21,432 nt of DNA, taken from CAZXYF01 sp964644705 (GTDB taxonomy: Bacteria; Planctomycetota; Brocadiia; SM23-32). The stretch spans positions 1-21,432 of the forward strand of contig CAZXYF010000038.1 in assembly GCA_964644705.1 (NCBI GenBank), in the 5' to 3' direction. The position numbers were made by a program, and so were the translations under genes. The stretch's first letter is position 1; every line of letters starts with the position of its first letter. Of the stretch, positions 13,892-20,506 are shown in pieces. The notes below the pieces were generated by a model that ran no database searches, was not told the origin of the DNA, and was given only the letters and a program-made list of their open reading frames with translations.

Positions 13892-15478
13892 TTAATTGTT
13901 ATAGAAACAGAAAGGGTCTGTTTCCTGAAATATATCGAGCCCGTGCCCGGAGGCGCTCGCGAGACATCCACCGCAAACCTGACGGATGTCACATCCGTCA
14001 CATCCGGCCGCACCACGTCTGTATTGTTCCGCTTTGTCCGACGCGTAGATGGTGGCCAGATCGTTTTCGTGAACGTTCCCAACGGGGGAGGGGAATTTAC
14101 GGCATGCATGCACCTCTCCGTCGGGGAGGACGGCCAGGAAATTGAATGCGGCTCCGCATCCGAAACCGGTGCATCCCCGGAACAGGTCTTTTTCCTGTTC
14201 GTCGAGGACCACGTTGATCAGGTTATCTTTGAATCCGAGTACGGGGTTATCTTCGGCGGCTTTCACGTAGTCCCGGAGGAACTGTTCAAAATCTTCCTGC
14301 GAGGGTAGCAAAAGAGATGAACCCTGTCCCACGGGAGAAAGTCGGTTGAAAGTGAAATAGTCGGCCCGCCCATCCAGGATATCTCCCAGCTCAATCACCT
14401 GGTCGATGTTATCGCGGGTGAGAGTAAGCATGACACTGGAAGATACGTTCATCTCATCGAGGAGGTCCAGAAACTTGAGTGCTCTCCTGTACGTTCCCTC
14501 GCCCCGAATGGAGTCATTGTGTTGCTGAAGACCCTCCAGGCTGATCTGAAAATAATTGGGGCGACGGATGGCGATGAGCTTCTGCAGCTTTTCGCGTGAT
14601 ACGGGGTTGGCAAGAATCGATGTGCTGAATCCGCGTTCAACTGCTGATTCGTAGAGCTCAAAAAAATCCGGATAGAGGAACGGATTGCCGCCGCTGAAAC
14701 AGACGTGCCCCCCCACGTGTGATTGGATGCAGAAGTCTCCCAGATCATCCAGTATCCCGCGTCCCGTATCGAGGTCCAGAGGTGACCGTTCGCTCCGGTC
14801 ATAACAATGCTCGCAGTTGAGGTCGCACCGATTTGTCACATGCCACTGAAGCGTGAAAGTATGGACGACGTTGGACATATCCTGTGCATCTGCATCGGAA
14901 GTGCTGAAGGCACGCCGGATCCGGGAGGGGGGAGCAATGAGGATCTCCCGTTTTGCGGCTTCCATCATACAGGAGTGAAAAAACGCAGGTGGTGTATCGG
15001 ACGTGGCTATGTTCGTGGCATTTTGTTCTTCTGCTGCTATTTTGATAGCTAAAAGGTCGTTTTCTGTGGCCGGGCGGATCCGCACATCCGCGTCTTCGGA
15101 TCGGCGGAAGGTGAGAATCCATTGTTCCGCCGGTTCGGGGTCGTTCCATTGGTTGCATTCACCGTCGTATAACGCTCTGAAATTCTCGCATAAATCCCAC
15201 TGGAGAGGTACAACCTCCAGGGTGGGGTTCAACTCAAAGTGATCCGTGGATTCGGAAACGTTCCAGGCGGCTGACGCTGAGCGGTGCGCAGCAAGTTCCA
15301 GCCGGGCGAGATCGGCAACGTACGGATGTTTTTCGGCACACGCCGATTCTGCAGCCAGCAGGTCCGGTATCTCCTCGAAGCGGGCATCGTCCGGCAGGGC
15401 ATCCATGATTTGTGTCCAGGTTTCTGCGCCCACCACAGAGCGACAAATGCTATATGCGTTTTCAGTTGTCTCACTCAT
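13892..15478 (-). CDS. sbtM: Radical SAM/SPASM peptide maturase, SbtM-like
   Basis: Protein of 528 aa; ATG 15478 is chosen because GGAG lies 7 nt upstream, and the 25 codons before it run through the terminator hairpin. An N-terminal region of about 200 aa without a recognised motif may bind the precursor. The radical SAM core follows: CDLNCEHC (Cys218, Cys222, Cys225) holds the 4Fe-4S cluster, and CFSGGNPFLYP (260-270) is the GGE-like SAM motif. The SPASM region has Cys436, Cys441, Cys459, Cys493, Cys496, Cys502, Cys505 and Cys524 for auxiliary clusters. The precursor-like Cys-Gly peptide lies 96 bp upstream on the same strand. This pairing is typical of SbtA/SbtM thio(seleno)oxazole loci; the actual chemistry here is unproven. 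Confidence 0.85.
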   Translation of the reverse strand: MSETTENAYSICRSVVGAETWTQIMDALPDDARFEEIPDLLAAESACAEKHPYVADLARLELAAHRSASAAWNVSESTDHFELNPTLEVVPLQWDLCENFRALYDGECNQWNDPEPAEQWILTFRRSEDADVRIRPATENDLLAIKIAAEEQNATNIATSDTPPAFFHSCMMEAAKREILIAPPSRIRRAFSTSDADAQDMSNVVHTFTLQWHVTNRCDLNCEHCYDRSERSPLDLDTGRGILDDLGDFCIQSHVGGHVCFSGGNPFLYPDFFELYESAVERGFSTSILANPVSREKLQKLIAIRRPNYFQISLEGLQQHNDSIRGEGTYRRALKFLDLLDEMNVSSSVMLTLTRDNIDQVIELGDILDGRADYFTFNRLSPVGQGSSLLLPSQEDFEQFLRDYVKAAEDNPVLGFKDNLINVVLDEQEKDLFRGCTGFGCGAAFNFLAVLPDGEVHACRKFPSPVGNVHENDLATIYASDKAEQYRRGAAGCDGCDIRQVCGGCLASASGHGLDIFQETDPFCFYNN

Positions 15479-15513
15479 TGTTATCTCCAAAACACCTTGG
15501 TTACGGCAGAAAC

Positions 15514-15547
15514 AAAAAGGAGTGGGTCCGCCGTCACCAGCGGACCC
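15514..15547 (-). terminator. Hairpin terminator between precursor and maturase
   Basis: GGGTCCGC (15524-15531) and GCGGACCC (15540-15547) form a perfect 8-bp stem. Read on the minus strand it is followed after 5 nt by TTTTTGTTT. It lies after sbtA and before sbtM, so partial read-through would give many precursor transcripts per maturase transcript, as is common in RiPP operons. Confidence 0.75.
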
Positions 15548-15574
15548 GATCAAGCAGTACGGGTGGTATGCGGC

Positions 15575-15796
15575 TCAGTGGTCCTTATCCTTCTTTTCCC
15601 CGCCGCATGAGCCCTTTCCACAGGATCCCTTGCCGCAGGAGGACTCGCCGTGTTCGGCCTCCATCTGTTTGTCGCCACACGACCCGTTGCCGCAACTGCC
15701 CTGTGAGGCACAACCCGTGCCAAACAGAGTCATTCCACCAACAAGTGCTGCTATCCCAACGCCTTTGAGGGCGTTCTTAATACGATCCTTCTGCAT
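15575..15796 (-). CDS. sbtA: Cys-Gly-rich RiPP precursor, SbtA-like
   Basis: Peptide of 73 aa with GGGAG upstream of ATG 15796. Residues 1-33 form a basic then hydrophobic leader (KNALKGVGIAALVGGMTLFG) ending in TGCAS, which looks like a membrane or lipoprotein-type signal with a weak lipobox at Cys29. The rest is a low-complexity core with five SCG units (34-36, 39-41, 53-55, 58-60, 63-65), mostly spaced as SCGxGSCG, and a Lys/Asp tail. This matches SbtA-type precursors whose Cys or selenocysteine next to Gly is modified by SbtM. All target positions here are Cys; there is no in-frame TGA inside the core. Bufferin-like Cys-rich peptides are an alternative, but the adjacent radical SAM gene favours SbtA. 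Confidence 0.8.
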   Translation of the reverse strand: MQKDRIKNALKGVGIAALVGGMTLFGTGCASQGSCGNGSCGDKQMEAEHGESSCGKGSCGKGSCGGEKKDKDH

Positions 15797-15833
15797 CGGT
15801 AAATTCTCCCAAAAAGAGAGAAGAGTAAAAGAC

Positions 15834-15854
15834 GATTTCCCACGATGGGAAATC
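15834..15854. promoter_or_regulatory. Perfect palindrome in sbtA leader (candidate operator or RNA hairpin)
   Basis: GATTTCCCA (15834-15842) and TGGGAAATC (15846-15854) are 9-bp perfect arms around CGA. It lies about 40 nt before the sbtA start. It may be a repressor site or a leader hairpin; the T-poor downstream sequence argues against a strong terminator. Confidence 0.6.
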
Positions 15855-15870
15855 TACACACACTGTAAAC

Positions 15871-15942
15871 CTTACCTCAGGCAAGCCAGCTGGCAACCAT
15901 TGTGGAGCCACCGGGCTGCCAGGTAAGTGTTCAGTGAACCAC
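15871..15942. repeat. Long imperfect dyad plus GTAAGTGTTCAGTGAACC unit
   Basis: CTTACCT (15871-15877) and AGGTAAG (15921-15927) are the ends of an imperfect 57-bp dyad with inner GGCAAGCC, a perfect GCCAGCTGGC palindrome (15885-15894) and GGGCTGCC. It runs into GTAAGTGTTCAGTGAACCAC (15923-15942), the unit also found at 11379. It separates the AhpD-like gene from sbtA. Confidence 0.55.
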
Positions 15943-16019
15943 GTTGTTGAATCTTTGTCCCTTCAGCCGGGGGGCGAAAATTCCTCTCATTTTCAACCTT
16001 TGCACATTCGTAACGTGTT

Positions 16020-16400
16020 TTACTGATCTTCCTCCACAGGAACGTCCAGTGAGTCAGCGATTGAGTTAAAACTCTCGAACAGTTCCACCACTTCCCGCAG
16101 TTCGATCAGTTCCTCATCGGTCGCGCCGGCGGCTCGGGCCATCTGTTCGTGCGCGTTTTTGCAGTATTCGCAGTCGTTGACGAACGAGACGGCCAGAGCG
16201 ATCATTTCTTTTGTTTTACGGTCCACGGCGCGTTCTTCGTCCATAATTTGCTTCCAGCGTTTCCAGTTGGATCGCAGCCATTCGGAGTCCACCGCCTGCG
16301 CCCGGAAAAAGTTGGGTACCATCCCGAGTCGGTCGCGGATTTCGGCGAATATTTTTTTGACGTCTTCTGTTGCTTCCTCATCTGATACCAGTTCTGTCAT
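16020..16400 (-). CDS. AhpD-like/carboxymuconolactone decarboxylase-family protein
   Basis: Protein of 126 aa with AAGGAGAG 4 nt before ATG 16400. The fold signature is clear: VDRKTKEMIALAVSFVNDCEYCKNAHEQMARAAG, in which Cys77 and Cys80 form the CxxC redox pair and His84 follows, as in AhpD alkylhydroperoxidases and peroxidase-related proteins. It likely reduces peroxides or carries disulfides in the cytoplasm. It stands between the NAD kinase gene (85 bp upstream) and the sbtA locus (223 bp downstream). With the superoxide reductase and rubrerythrin-like protein it completes an anaerobe's oxidative-stress set, though these genes are not one operon. Confidence 0.87.
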   Translation of the reverse strand: MTELVSDEEATEDVKKIFAEIRDRLGMVPNFFRAQAVDSEWLRSNWKRWKQIMDEERAVDRKTKEMIALAVSFVNDCEYCKNAHEQMARAAGATDEELIELREVVELFESFNSIADSLDVPVEEDQ

Positions 16401-16485
16401 GATTCTCTCCTTTGAATGACGGATTATTAGTGAGATGATTCAAAGCAAGTTGTGATTCGTTCATTGTGTGCATACCAGACTCGGT

Positions 16486-17181
16486 TCAGTGAACGTGTCC
16501 GACAAGCCGTGCGCGATGATCGGTCGAGCGCTGAATGTGGATCCTCTCGTCTTTTTTGATGACCGCCATATCCGACGCATTGTCCGCCGTCAGATGTGCC
16601 CGGCCACGAACTATGTCCAGTGTGATCCGGCTATCCGGCGGCAGCTTCTGGCTCTCGCGGTCTTCGGTGAGGTTGTTGAAAGCCAGTCCCACGCCTTCGG
16701 ATATCGTGTCGCCTGTGATCGATCGGTAATACCCCGTCGATCCAAACGGCGTGCAGCACAGGATGCCGTCGCCGATGAGGAGATCGTCGATGGGATCACC
16801 ATCCACATGCAGGTGGAATCGCAGTGCATGACGTGGATCCACGTTGCGCACCACAATCTCGTTGGTGGCGAGATGGGACCAGTTGCCGGAGCACCCTCGC
16901 AGTTTCATCATCTCCTTGATTTGCCAGTCGCCCCGGCGGATGATATCGAGCATTTCATCCAGCGGCTCATCGTGACATTTGTAGCAGATGAGGCTGTCGC
17001 GAACGAGTAATTTGGGGATGCCGGGAAGCTGTCGTTCCGCGATGAGGAAAGTGCCGTCACCGCCGACGGAGATGGCAAAATCTGGCGACTCGGGCGCATG
17101 TCTGAACCCCATGACCTCGGCGATTTCACATATCTCCGTCACCTTTTCCTCGTTCTTGGCGCAAACGGCGAACTGTTCCAC
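16486..17181 (-). CDS. nadK: NAD kinase
   Basis: Protein of 231 aa. GTG 17181 is taken as start because AGGAGG lies 7 nt upstream; a TTG six codons earlier would overlap that site. NAD kinase phosphorylates NAD+ to NADP+. GGDGT (40-44) holds the catalytic Asp, ATNE (105-108) and GDG (137-139) bind NAD, and TPFGSTGYYRSITG (144-157) is the conserved Gly/Ser loop. At 231 aa it is shorter than the typical 290-aa enzyme, with the N-terminal region reduced. A CxxC-like pair (ICYKC, Cys66 and Cys69) is unusual. It lies 73 bp after the DUF3179 gene on the same strand. Confidence 0.88.
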   Translation of the reverse strand: MEQFAVCAKNEEKVTEICEIAEVMGFRHAPESPDFAISVGGDGTFLIAERQLPGIPKLLVRDSLICYKCHDEPLDEMLDIIRRGDWQIKEMMKLRGCSGNWSHLATNEIVVRNVDPRHALRFHLHVDGDPIDDLLIGDGILCCTPFGSTGYYRSITGDTISEGVGLAFNNLTEDRESQKLPPDSRITLDIVRGRAHLTADNASDMAVIKKDERIHIQRSTDHRARLVGHVH

Positions 17182-17254
17182 TGGCAATCCTCCTCTCAAG
17201 TTTCCCTGTCGTCTTTCCCCACGCTACATTCCGGTCCGCGGGGAAAATATGTTC

Positions 17255-18256
17255 CTATTCCGCCGTGTACACGGGGGAATCAGGATAGACCGATTTCCAC
17301 GCGAACCAGAACATGTAGGCGGTTCCGATATCCTTTTTGGCCGGTGCATCATCTTCGGGGGAGACAATTACGGTGTTATCACTCCTGTCGTAGTGGAGGC
17401 TCAACGGGACTTTGCCCACGGTATCCTGAAGAGTGTTGTCCTCATCCACGGCCTTTTTTATTTCGCTGATGGGATACGCTTTCCTCGCGTCGTTCACCCG
17501 CACCATAACCACCATTTCTTTTCTCGGATAATCAGCCAGTTCCTTCTTCGAAGCCGAAACCGGAAACATCAGCCTCTGGTGCGAAAAATACCGTCTGTAC
17601 GGGTTCCTGTCATAGCCGCGTCGGTGTCCGGTTTGCGTGGAGAGGACGCTTGTTCCGGGGTGATTGCTCCGCCATTTGTCCCAGCTGGTGAGTTGGGAAG
17701 ATAACAGCTTCAGCGTGAGCCCTTTTTCGGCCGCCGGGCCGCAGACCGCACGCATACCCACCTGCGACCACAGACTGGATTTCCCGTTTTCCTGTCGGTC
17801 ATACAGCAGGACGTTGGAGTTCCAGAGAAGCCCACTGATTCCAAATTCCCGGACTTTCCCGCCAACCTTTCTGTCGAAGACGGTGGCGGAGTTGCAGAGG
17901 GGACAGTAGGTGACGGCGATCGGCCGGTCGCCGAGAACGTCGTTGACATTTTCGTGCCATGTCAGAATGCGAAGGGGATAAGCCCGAGCACTTTCGTTAA
18001 TCTCCACGCCGATCACGCGGTCGTCTTTCTCCAGGTAGGAGGCTTCCGCGGCCGCTATGGTTTTCGGCGTCGTCAGTGCGGGAATGCCATCACGCGGTGG
18101 GCCCCCTTTGTGTATGTTTCCGGCGGGTATCGTGCATTTTGACAGGTTAAAGCCGTTGAGTTCCTTTGGGGGCTCAGCGTGCCCGATACCCTGCATCAAA
18201 AAAAGCGCGGTCAAAATCACAATAATGCGTCGGAGTGATGTTTCTGGGGTGATCAT
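17255..18256 (-). CDS. Exported DUF3179-family protein
   Basis: Protein of 333 aa with a signal peptide of about 26 residues (hydrophobic IIVILTALFLMQGIG, cut after GHA). The DUF3179 pattern is plain: RDGIPALTTPKTIAAAEASYL, RAYPLRILTWHENVND (His101), then AVTYCPLCNSATVFDR with Cys118 and Cys121, FGISGLLWNSNVLLYDR and SLWSQ. The CxxC and conserved His suggest metal or redox binding in the periplasm; no biochemical role is established for the family. ATG 18256 overlaps the stop of the upstream antiporter by 1 nt (TGATG), so the two are translationally coupled. Confidence 0.85.
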   Translation of the reverse strand: MITPETSLRRIIVILTALFLMQGIGHAEPPKELNGFNLSKCTIPAGNIHKGGPPRDGIPALTTPKTIAAAEASYLEKDDRVIGVEINESARAYPLRILTWHENVNDVLGDRPIAVTYCPLCNSATVFDRKVGGKVREFGISGLLWNSNVLLYDRQENGKSSLWSQVGMRAVCGPAAEKGLTLKLLSSQLTSWDKWRSNHPGTSVLSTQTGHRRGYDRNPYRRYFSHQRLMFPVSASKKELADYPRKEMVVMVRVNDARKAYPISEIKKAVDEDNTLQDTVGKVPLSLHYDRSDNTVIVSPEDDAPAKKDIGTAYMFWFAWKSVYPDSPVYTAE

Positions 18257-19560
18257 CAGTGTATTCCCTTCGGATAATTGCAGCCCGTCCCGGAAAGCCC
18301 GTCAGCAGGGGCGTCCAACGTCGTGTGCTTTAAAAACGAACGCATGATTAGCGGGTTTATGATGAGAGTGAACAGGATCAGGGCGAAGGCGACGCAGAGG
18401 AAAAGATTGCGATGCGGGTAGGAAGCGGGCAGAATCAGTATAAGCACGACCGAGAGAGATCCGCGGAGTCCGCCTATGTTCATGACGTGCTGCCACGAGC
18501 GCGGTATGGGGTGGTGGATACGACTCATCAGTGACAGTCCGCCATAAACTGTGATGATTCGCGCTGCAAGCATGGCCGCGATCATAACGGGGATAATCCA
18601 CCAGGCGAGGCGCCACGCGTGTTCTCCCATACTGGCGCCGAGAATGAAGAATATGATGACGTTCAGCAATTGGTGCAAAAAAACCCAGAAATCGTCGAAA
18701 AACCGATCGACCGCTGCAGGCCGATTGTCCTCGTGGATGTGGAGATGTCCGAGAACGAGAGTGGCGGACATGACCGCCAGCACGCCTGAGATATGAAAAA
18801 TGTGGTCGGCCATCGCAAAGGCAAGATATACGCACACGAGCGGCAGGAGGGCACCGATAAACCGGTTATGTTGCTCATGCCAGACCCGCAGGATCGAGGC
18901 GGCCCCGCCCCCAACGACAGCTCCCAGGAGGAGTGCGCCCCCGATCGATGCACCAAGCCATGCCATCGATTCCGGCACCGAGAGTGCTAATTTGCCCAGC
19001 ACCCGACCGGACAGCACCGTGAACAGTATCACGACGACGCCGTCGTTGAGCAGCGATTCGCCCTCAATCATGGAATTCAATTGGTCAGGGACGGAAAAGG
19101 AGTTGAAAATCGCGGAGACGGCGACCGGATCGGTGGCGGAAAGCAAAGCGCCAAAAAGCAGAGAGTCAACCAGGGGGATCCCAGCCATGAAGTGAAGCGG
19201 GTAACCGAGCACCACTGTGCCAATGGCGGGTCCGATGAGGCACAGAAGGCCCGATTCCGGAAGGACGCCCGCGAGTTCCGATGGGCAGAGTTTGCGCGAG
19301 GAATCGAAGATCAGCAGGGGGAGAAAGACGAACAGTATCACTTCCGGAACAATCGTGATGCGAGGCAGCGGCAATGCAGCGTGATGGCGTAGAGCCCCAT
19401 AAATAACGCCGGCCAGCATGATCCAGCAGACGGCCGGTATGAGCGTGCGCTCCAGGTAATGGCGGATGGCCGCCACGATCAGCAGCAGACCACATCCCCA
19501 CAAAACTATTGTTGCCACGTGATAGGGCATCATTTTTTTCCAAACCTGTCTAGCCTGCAT
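18256..19560 (-). CDS. Na+/H+ antiporter, CPA1/NhaP type
   Basis: Protein of 434 aa with about 12 membrane segments. FLPLLIFDSSRKLCPSEL near 79-96, SATDPVAV (141-148) and EGESLLNDG (166-174, with Asn172-Asp173) are the NHE/CPA1 ion-binding motifs, and GLRGSLSVVLIL appears near the C-terminus. It exchanges Na+ (or K+) for H+ at the inner membrane. The first nine residues come from an inverted repeat, so the true start may be one of the ATGs at residues 10-11 (19533 or 19530); neither has a strong ribosome binding site. It is coupled to the DUF3179 gene. It is only distantly like the antiporter at 4294. Confidence 0.87.
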   Translation of the reverse strand: MQARQVWKKMMPYHVATIVLWGCGLLLIVAAIRHYLERTLIPAVCWIMLAGVIYGALRHHAALPLPRITIVPEVILFVFLPLLIFDSSRKLCPSELAGVLPESGLLCLIGPAIGTVVLGYPLHFMAGIPLVDSLLFGALLSATDPVAVSAIFNSFSVPDQLNSMIEGESLLNDGVVVILFTVLSGRVLGKLALSVPESMAWLGASIGGALLLGAVVGGGAASILRVWHEQHNRFIGALLPLVCVYLAFAMADHIFHISGVLAVMSATLVLGHLHIHEDNRPAAVDRFFDDFWVFLHQLLNVIIFFILGASMGEHAWRLAWWIIPVMIAAMLAARIITVYGGLSLMSRIHHPIPRSWQHVMNIGGLRGSLSVVLILILPASYPHRNLFLCVAFALILFTLIINPLIMRSFLKHTTLDAPADGLSGTGCNYPKGIH

Positions 19561-19577
19561 CTTACGGATGCAGGCTA
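19551..19577. repeat. Perfect 11-bp inverted repeat at antiporter start
   Basis: TAGCCTGCATC (19551-19561) and GATGCAGGCTA (19567-19577) around TTACG. A 14-base direct copy of the left arm (CTAGCCTGCATCTT) recurs near 19805-19818, on the other side of the gap. The core GCATCTT recalls the palindromes at 1311, 2101 and 2237. Confidence 0.7.
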
Positions 19578-19779
19578 TAGAAAACGGCGTATGCCGTTTA
19601 GGAACAAAAAGTTACAATAATCAGTAACACCCATCATGTGAAAGCTGGATCAGATAACTGGTAAATCACCGTATCTTACTGATCAAACACCCGTTATGAG
19701 CGTAACGGTTTGAGCCTGATCTTCAATGTCTTACTGCCACTTATTCCTATGCTGCAGGGTTTGGTGCGCCGTTTATTTA

Positions 19780-19789
19780 NNNNNNNNNN
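19780..19789. other. Assembly gap (10 N)
   Basis: A run of ten N. Its fixed length and the repeats on both sides suggest a scaffold join, so the real distance is unknown. Confidence 0.95.
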
Positions 19790-19841
19790 GCCTGAATCGT
19801 AATCCTAGCCTGCATCTTTGTGTTCAAACGACCTGTCTATG

Positions 19842-19868
19842 TTGACAGCTCAAAAGGGGCCATAAAAT
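19842..19868 (+). promoter_or_regulatory. Candidate promoter for DUF2442 gene
   Basis: TTGACA (19842-19847), a short 15-bp spacer and TAAAAT (19863-19868, 5 of 6 consensus bases). Confidence 0.45.
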
Positions 19869-19948
19869 CGTCCAAACACACCTAAAATATCCGTAAAATC
19901 CGGCAGGCTCCCAAAAAGATCAAACCATTGGAATAGGAGGCAACAATC

Positions 19949-20278
19949 ATGATTCATGACGTTGTTTCAGCAGAATACCGAGGTGATTATCGGATTGAAA
20001 TCGAGTTTGAAAATAGTCGTCGGGGGACGGTCGATTTCGCAGAGTATCTCGAGCGGGGCGGGATTTTTGAGCGTTTCCGCGACATGGACTTTTTCCGCAA
20101 TTTCTCGGTGAACAAGGAACTCGGTGTTCTTACCTGGGGTGACCAAATCGATATTGCCCCCGAGACTCTGTATGCTCAGGCAACCGGTGAACCTTTGCCC
20201 GATTGGATGGGAGAGGAAGAAGATCTGACCCTGTCGGACACAGATATATCTCATGCGCCAGACCGAGCACGATGCTGA
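19949..20278 (+). CDS. DUF2442-domain protein
   Basis: Protein of 109 aa with AGGAGG 8 nt before ATG 19949. Residues 1-80 match the DUF2442 pattern: MIHDVVSAEYRGDYRIEIEF, GTVDFAEYLERGGIFERFRD and a closing GVLTWGDQIDIAPETLYAQATG. DUF2442 proteins are often antitoxin-like partners of DUF4160 proteins, but no DUF4160 gene is visible here. The last 25 residues are an acidic extension with a terminal Cys. The gene lies between the gap and a transposase, so it may belong to a mobile or eroded segment. Confidence 0.75.
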   Translation: MIHDVVSAEYRGDYRIEIEFENSRRGTVDFAEYLERGGIFERFRDMDFFRNFSVNKELGVLTWGDQIDIAPETLYAQATGEPLPDWMGEEEDLTLSDTDISHAPDRARC

Positions 20279-20506
20279 ATCATAGGCCGCTTTTTTTGTC
20301 TTTGCCATGATGTGATATGCAATTGCCCTGGGGGAGCGGAGATGGGTAAAGCCCGGTGGCATTCTCTGCGCCTCTGCGGGGAATAAGCCGTTTCCTTCAT
20401 GCCGTTTTTGCTGTTAATCCGTTAATAACAAAAACGCTGCCGTTGCCGTTCTCCTTCCGTTCTCCGTGCTCTCTGTGCTCTCTGTGGTGAAAAATGCGGC
20501 TCCTAT
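20279..20506. repeat. Intergenic mosaic repeat, copy C (inverted words) next to IS
   Basis: CTCTGCGCCTCTGCGGGG, then several GCCGTT words and CTCTGTGCTCTCTGTGG. This is the inverted vocabulary of the ACGGC/GCAGAGACGC elements at 1788 and 3118. GGCTCCTATTCA at 20498, just before the transposase stop, could be the IS end; the other end is outside the window. Confidence 0.5.

Larger units (their letters stand above)
19561..19948. other. Intergenic region with repeats and an assembly gap
   Basis: No gene. It holds the arm of the 11-bp inverted repeat, a second hairpin AAACGGC GTAT GCCGTTT (19582-19599), the gap, the repeat copy near 19805 and the promoter of the DUF2442 gene. Confidence 0.55.

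Noticed and set aside
15575..15577. TGA at the end of sbtA as a selenocysteine codon
   Set aside because: Reading through gives a tail with no SCG-like unit, and no SECIS-like hairpin placed right after the TGA was recognised; the downstream hairpin fits a terminator better.
15246..15926. 226-aa plus-strand open frame
   Set aside because: Antisense to sbtA and the start of sbtM; it is open because of the GC-rich repeated SCG codons.
16484..16498. Another copy of the TTCAGTGAAC unit
   Set aside because: It matches only about ten bases and overlaps the coding end of the NAD kinase gene, so chance is likely.
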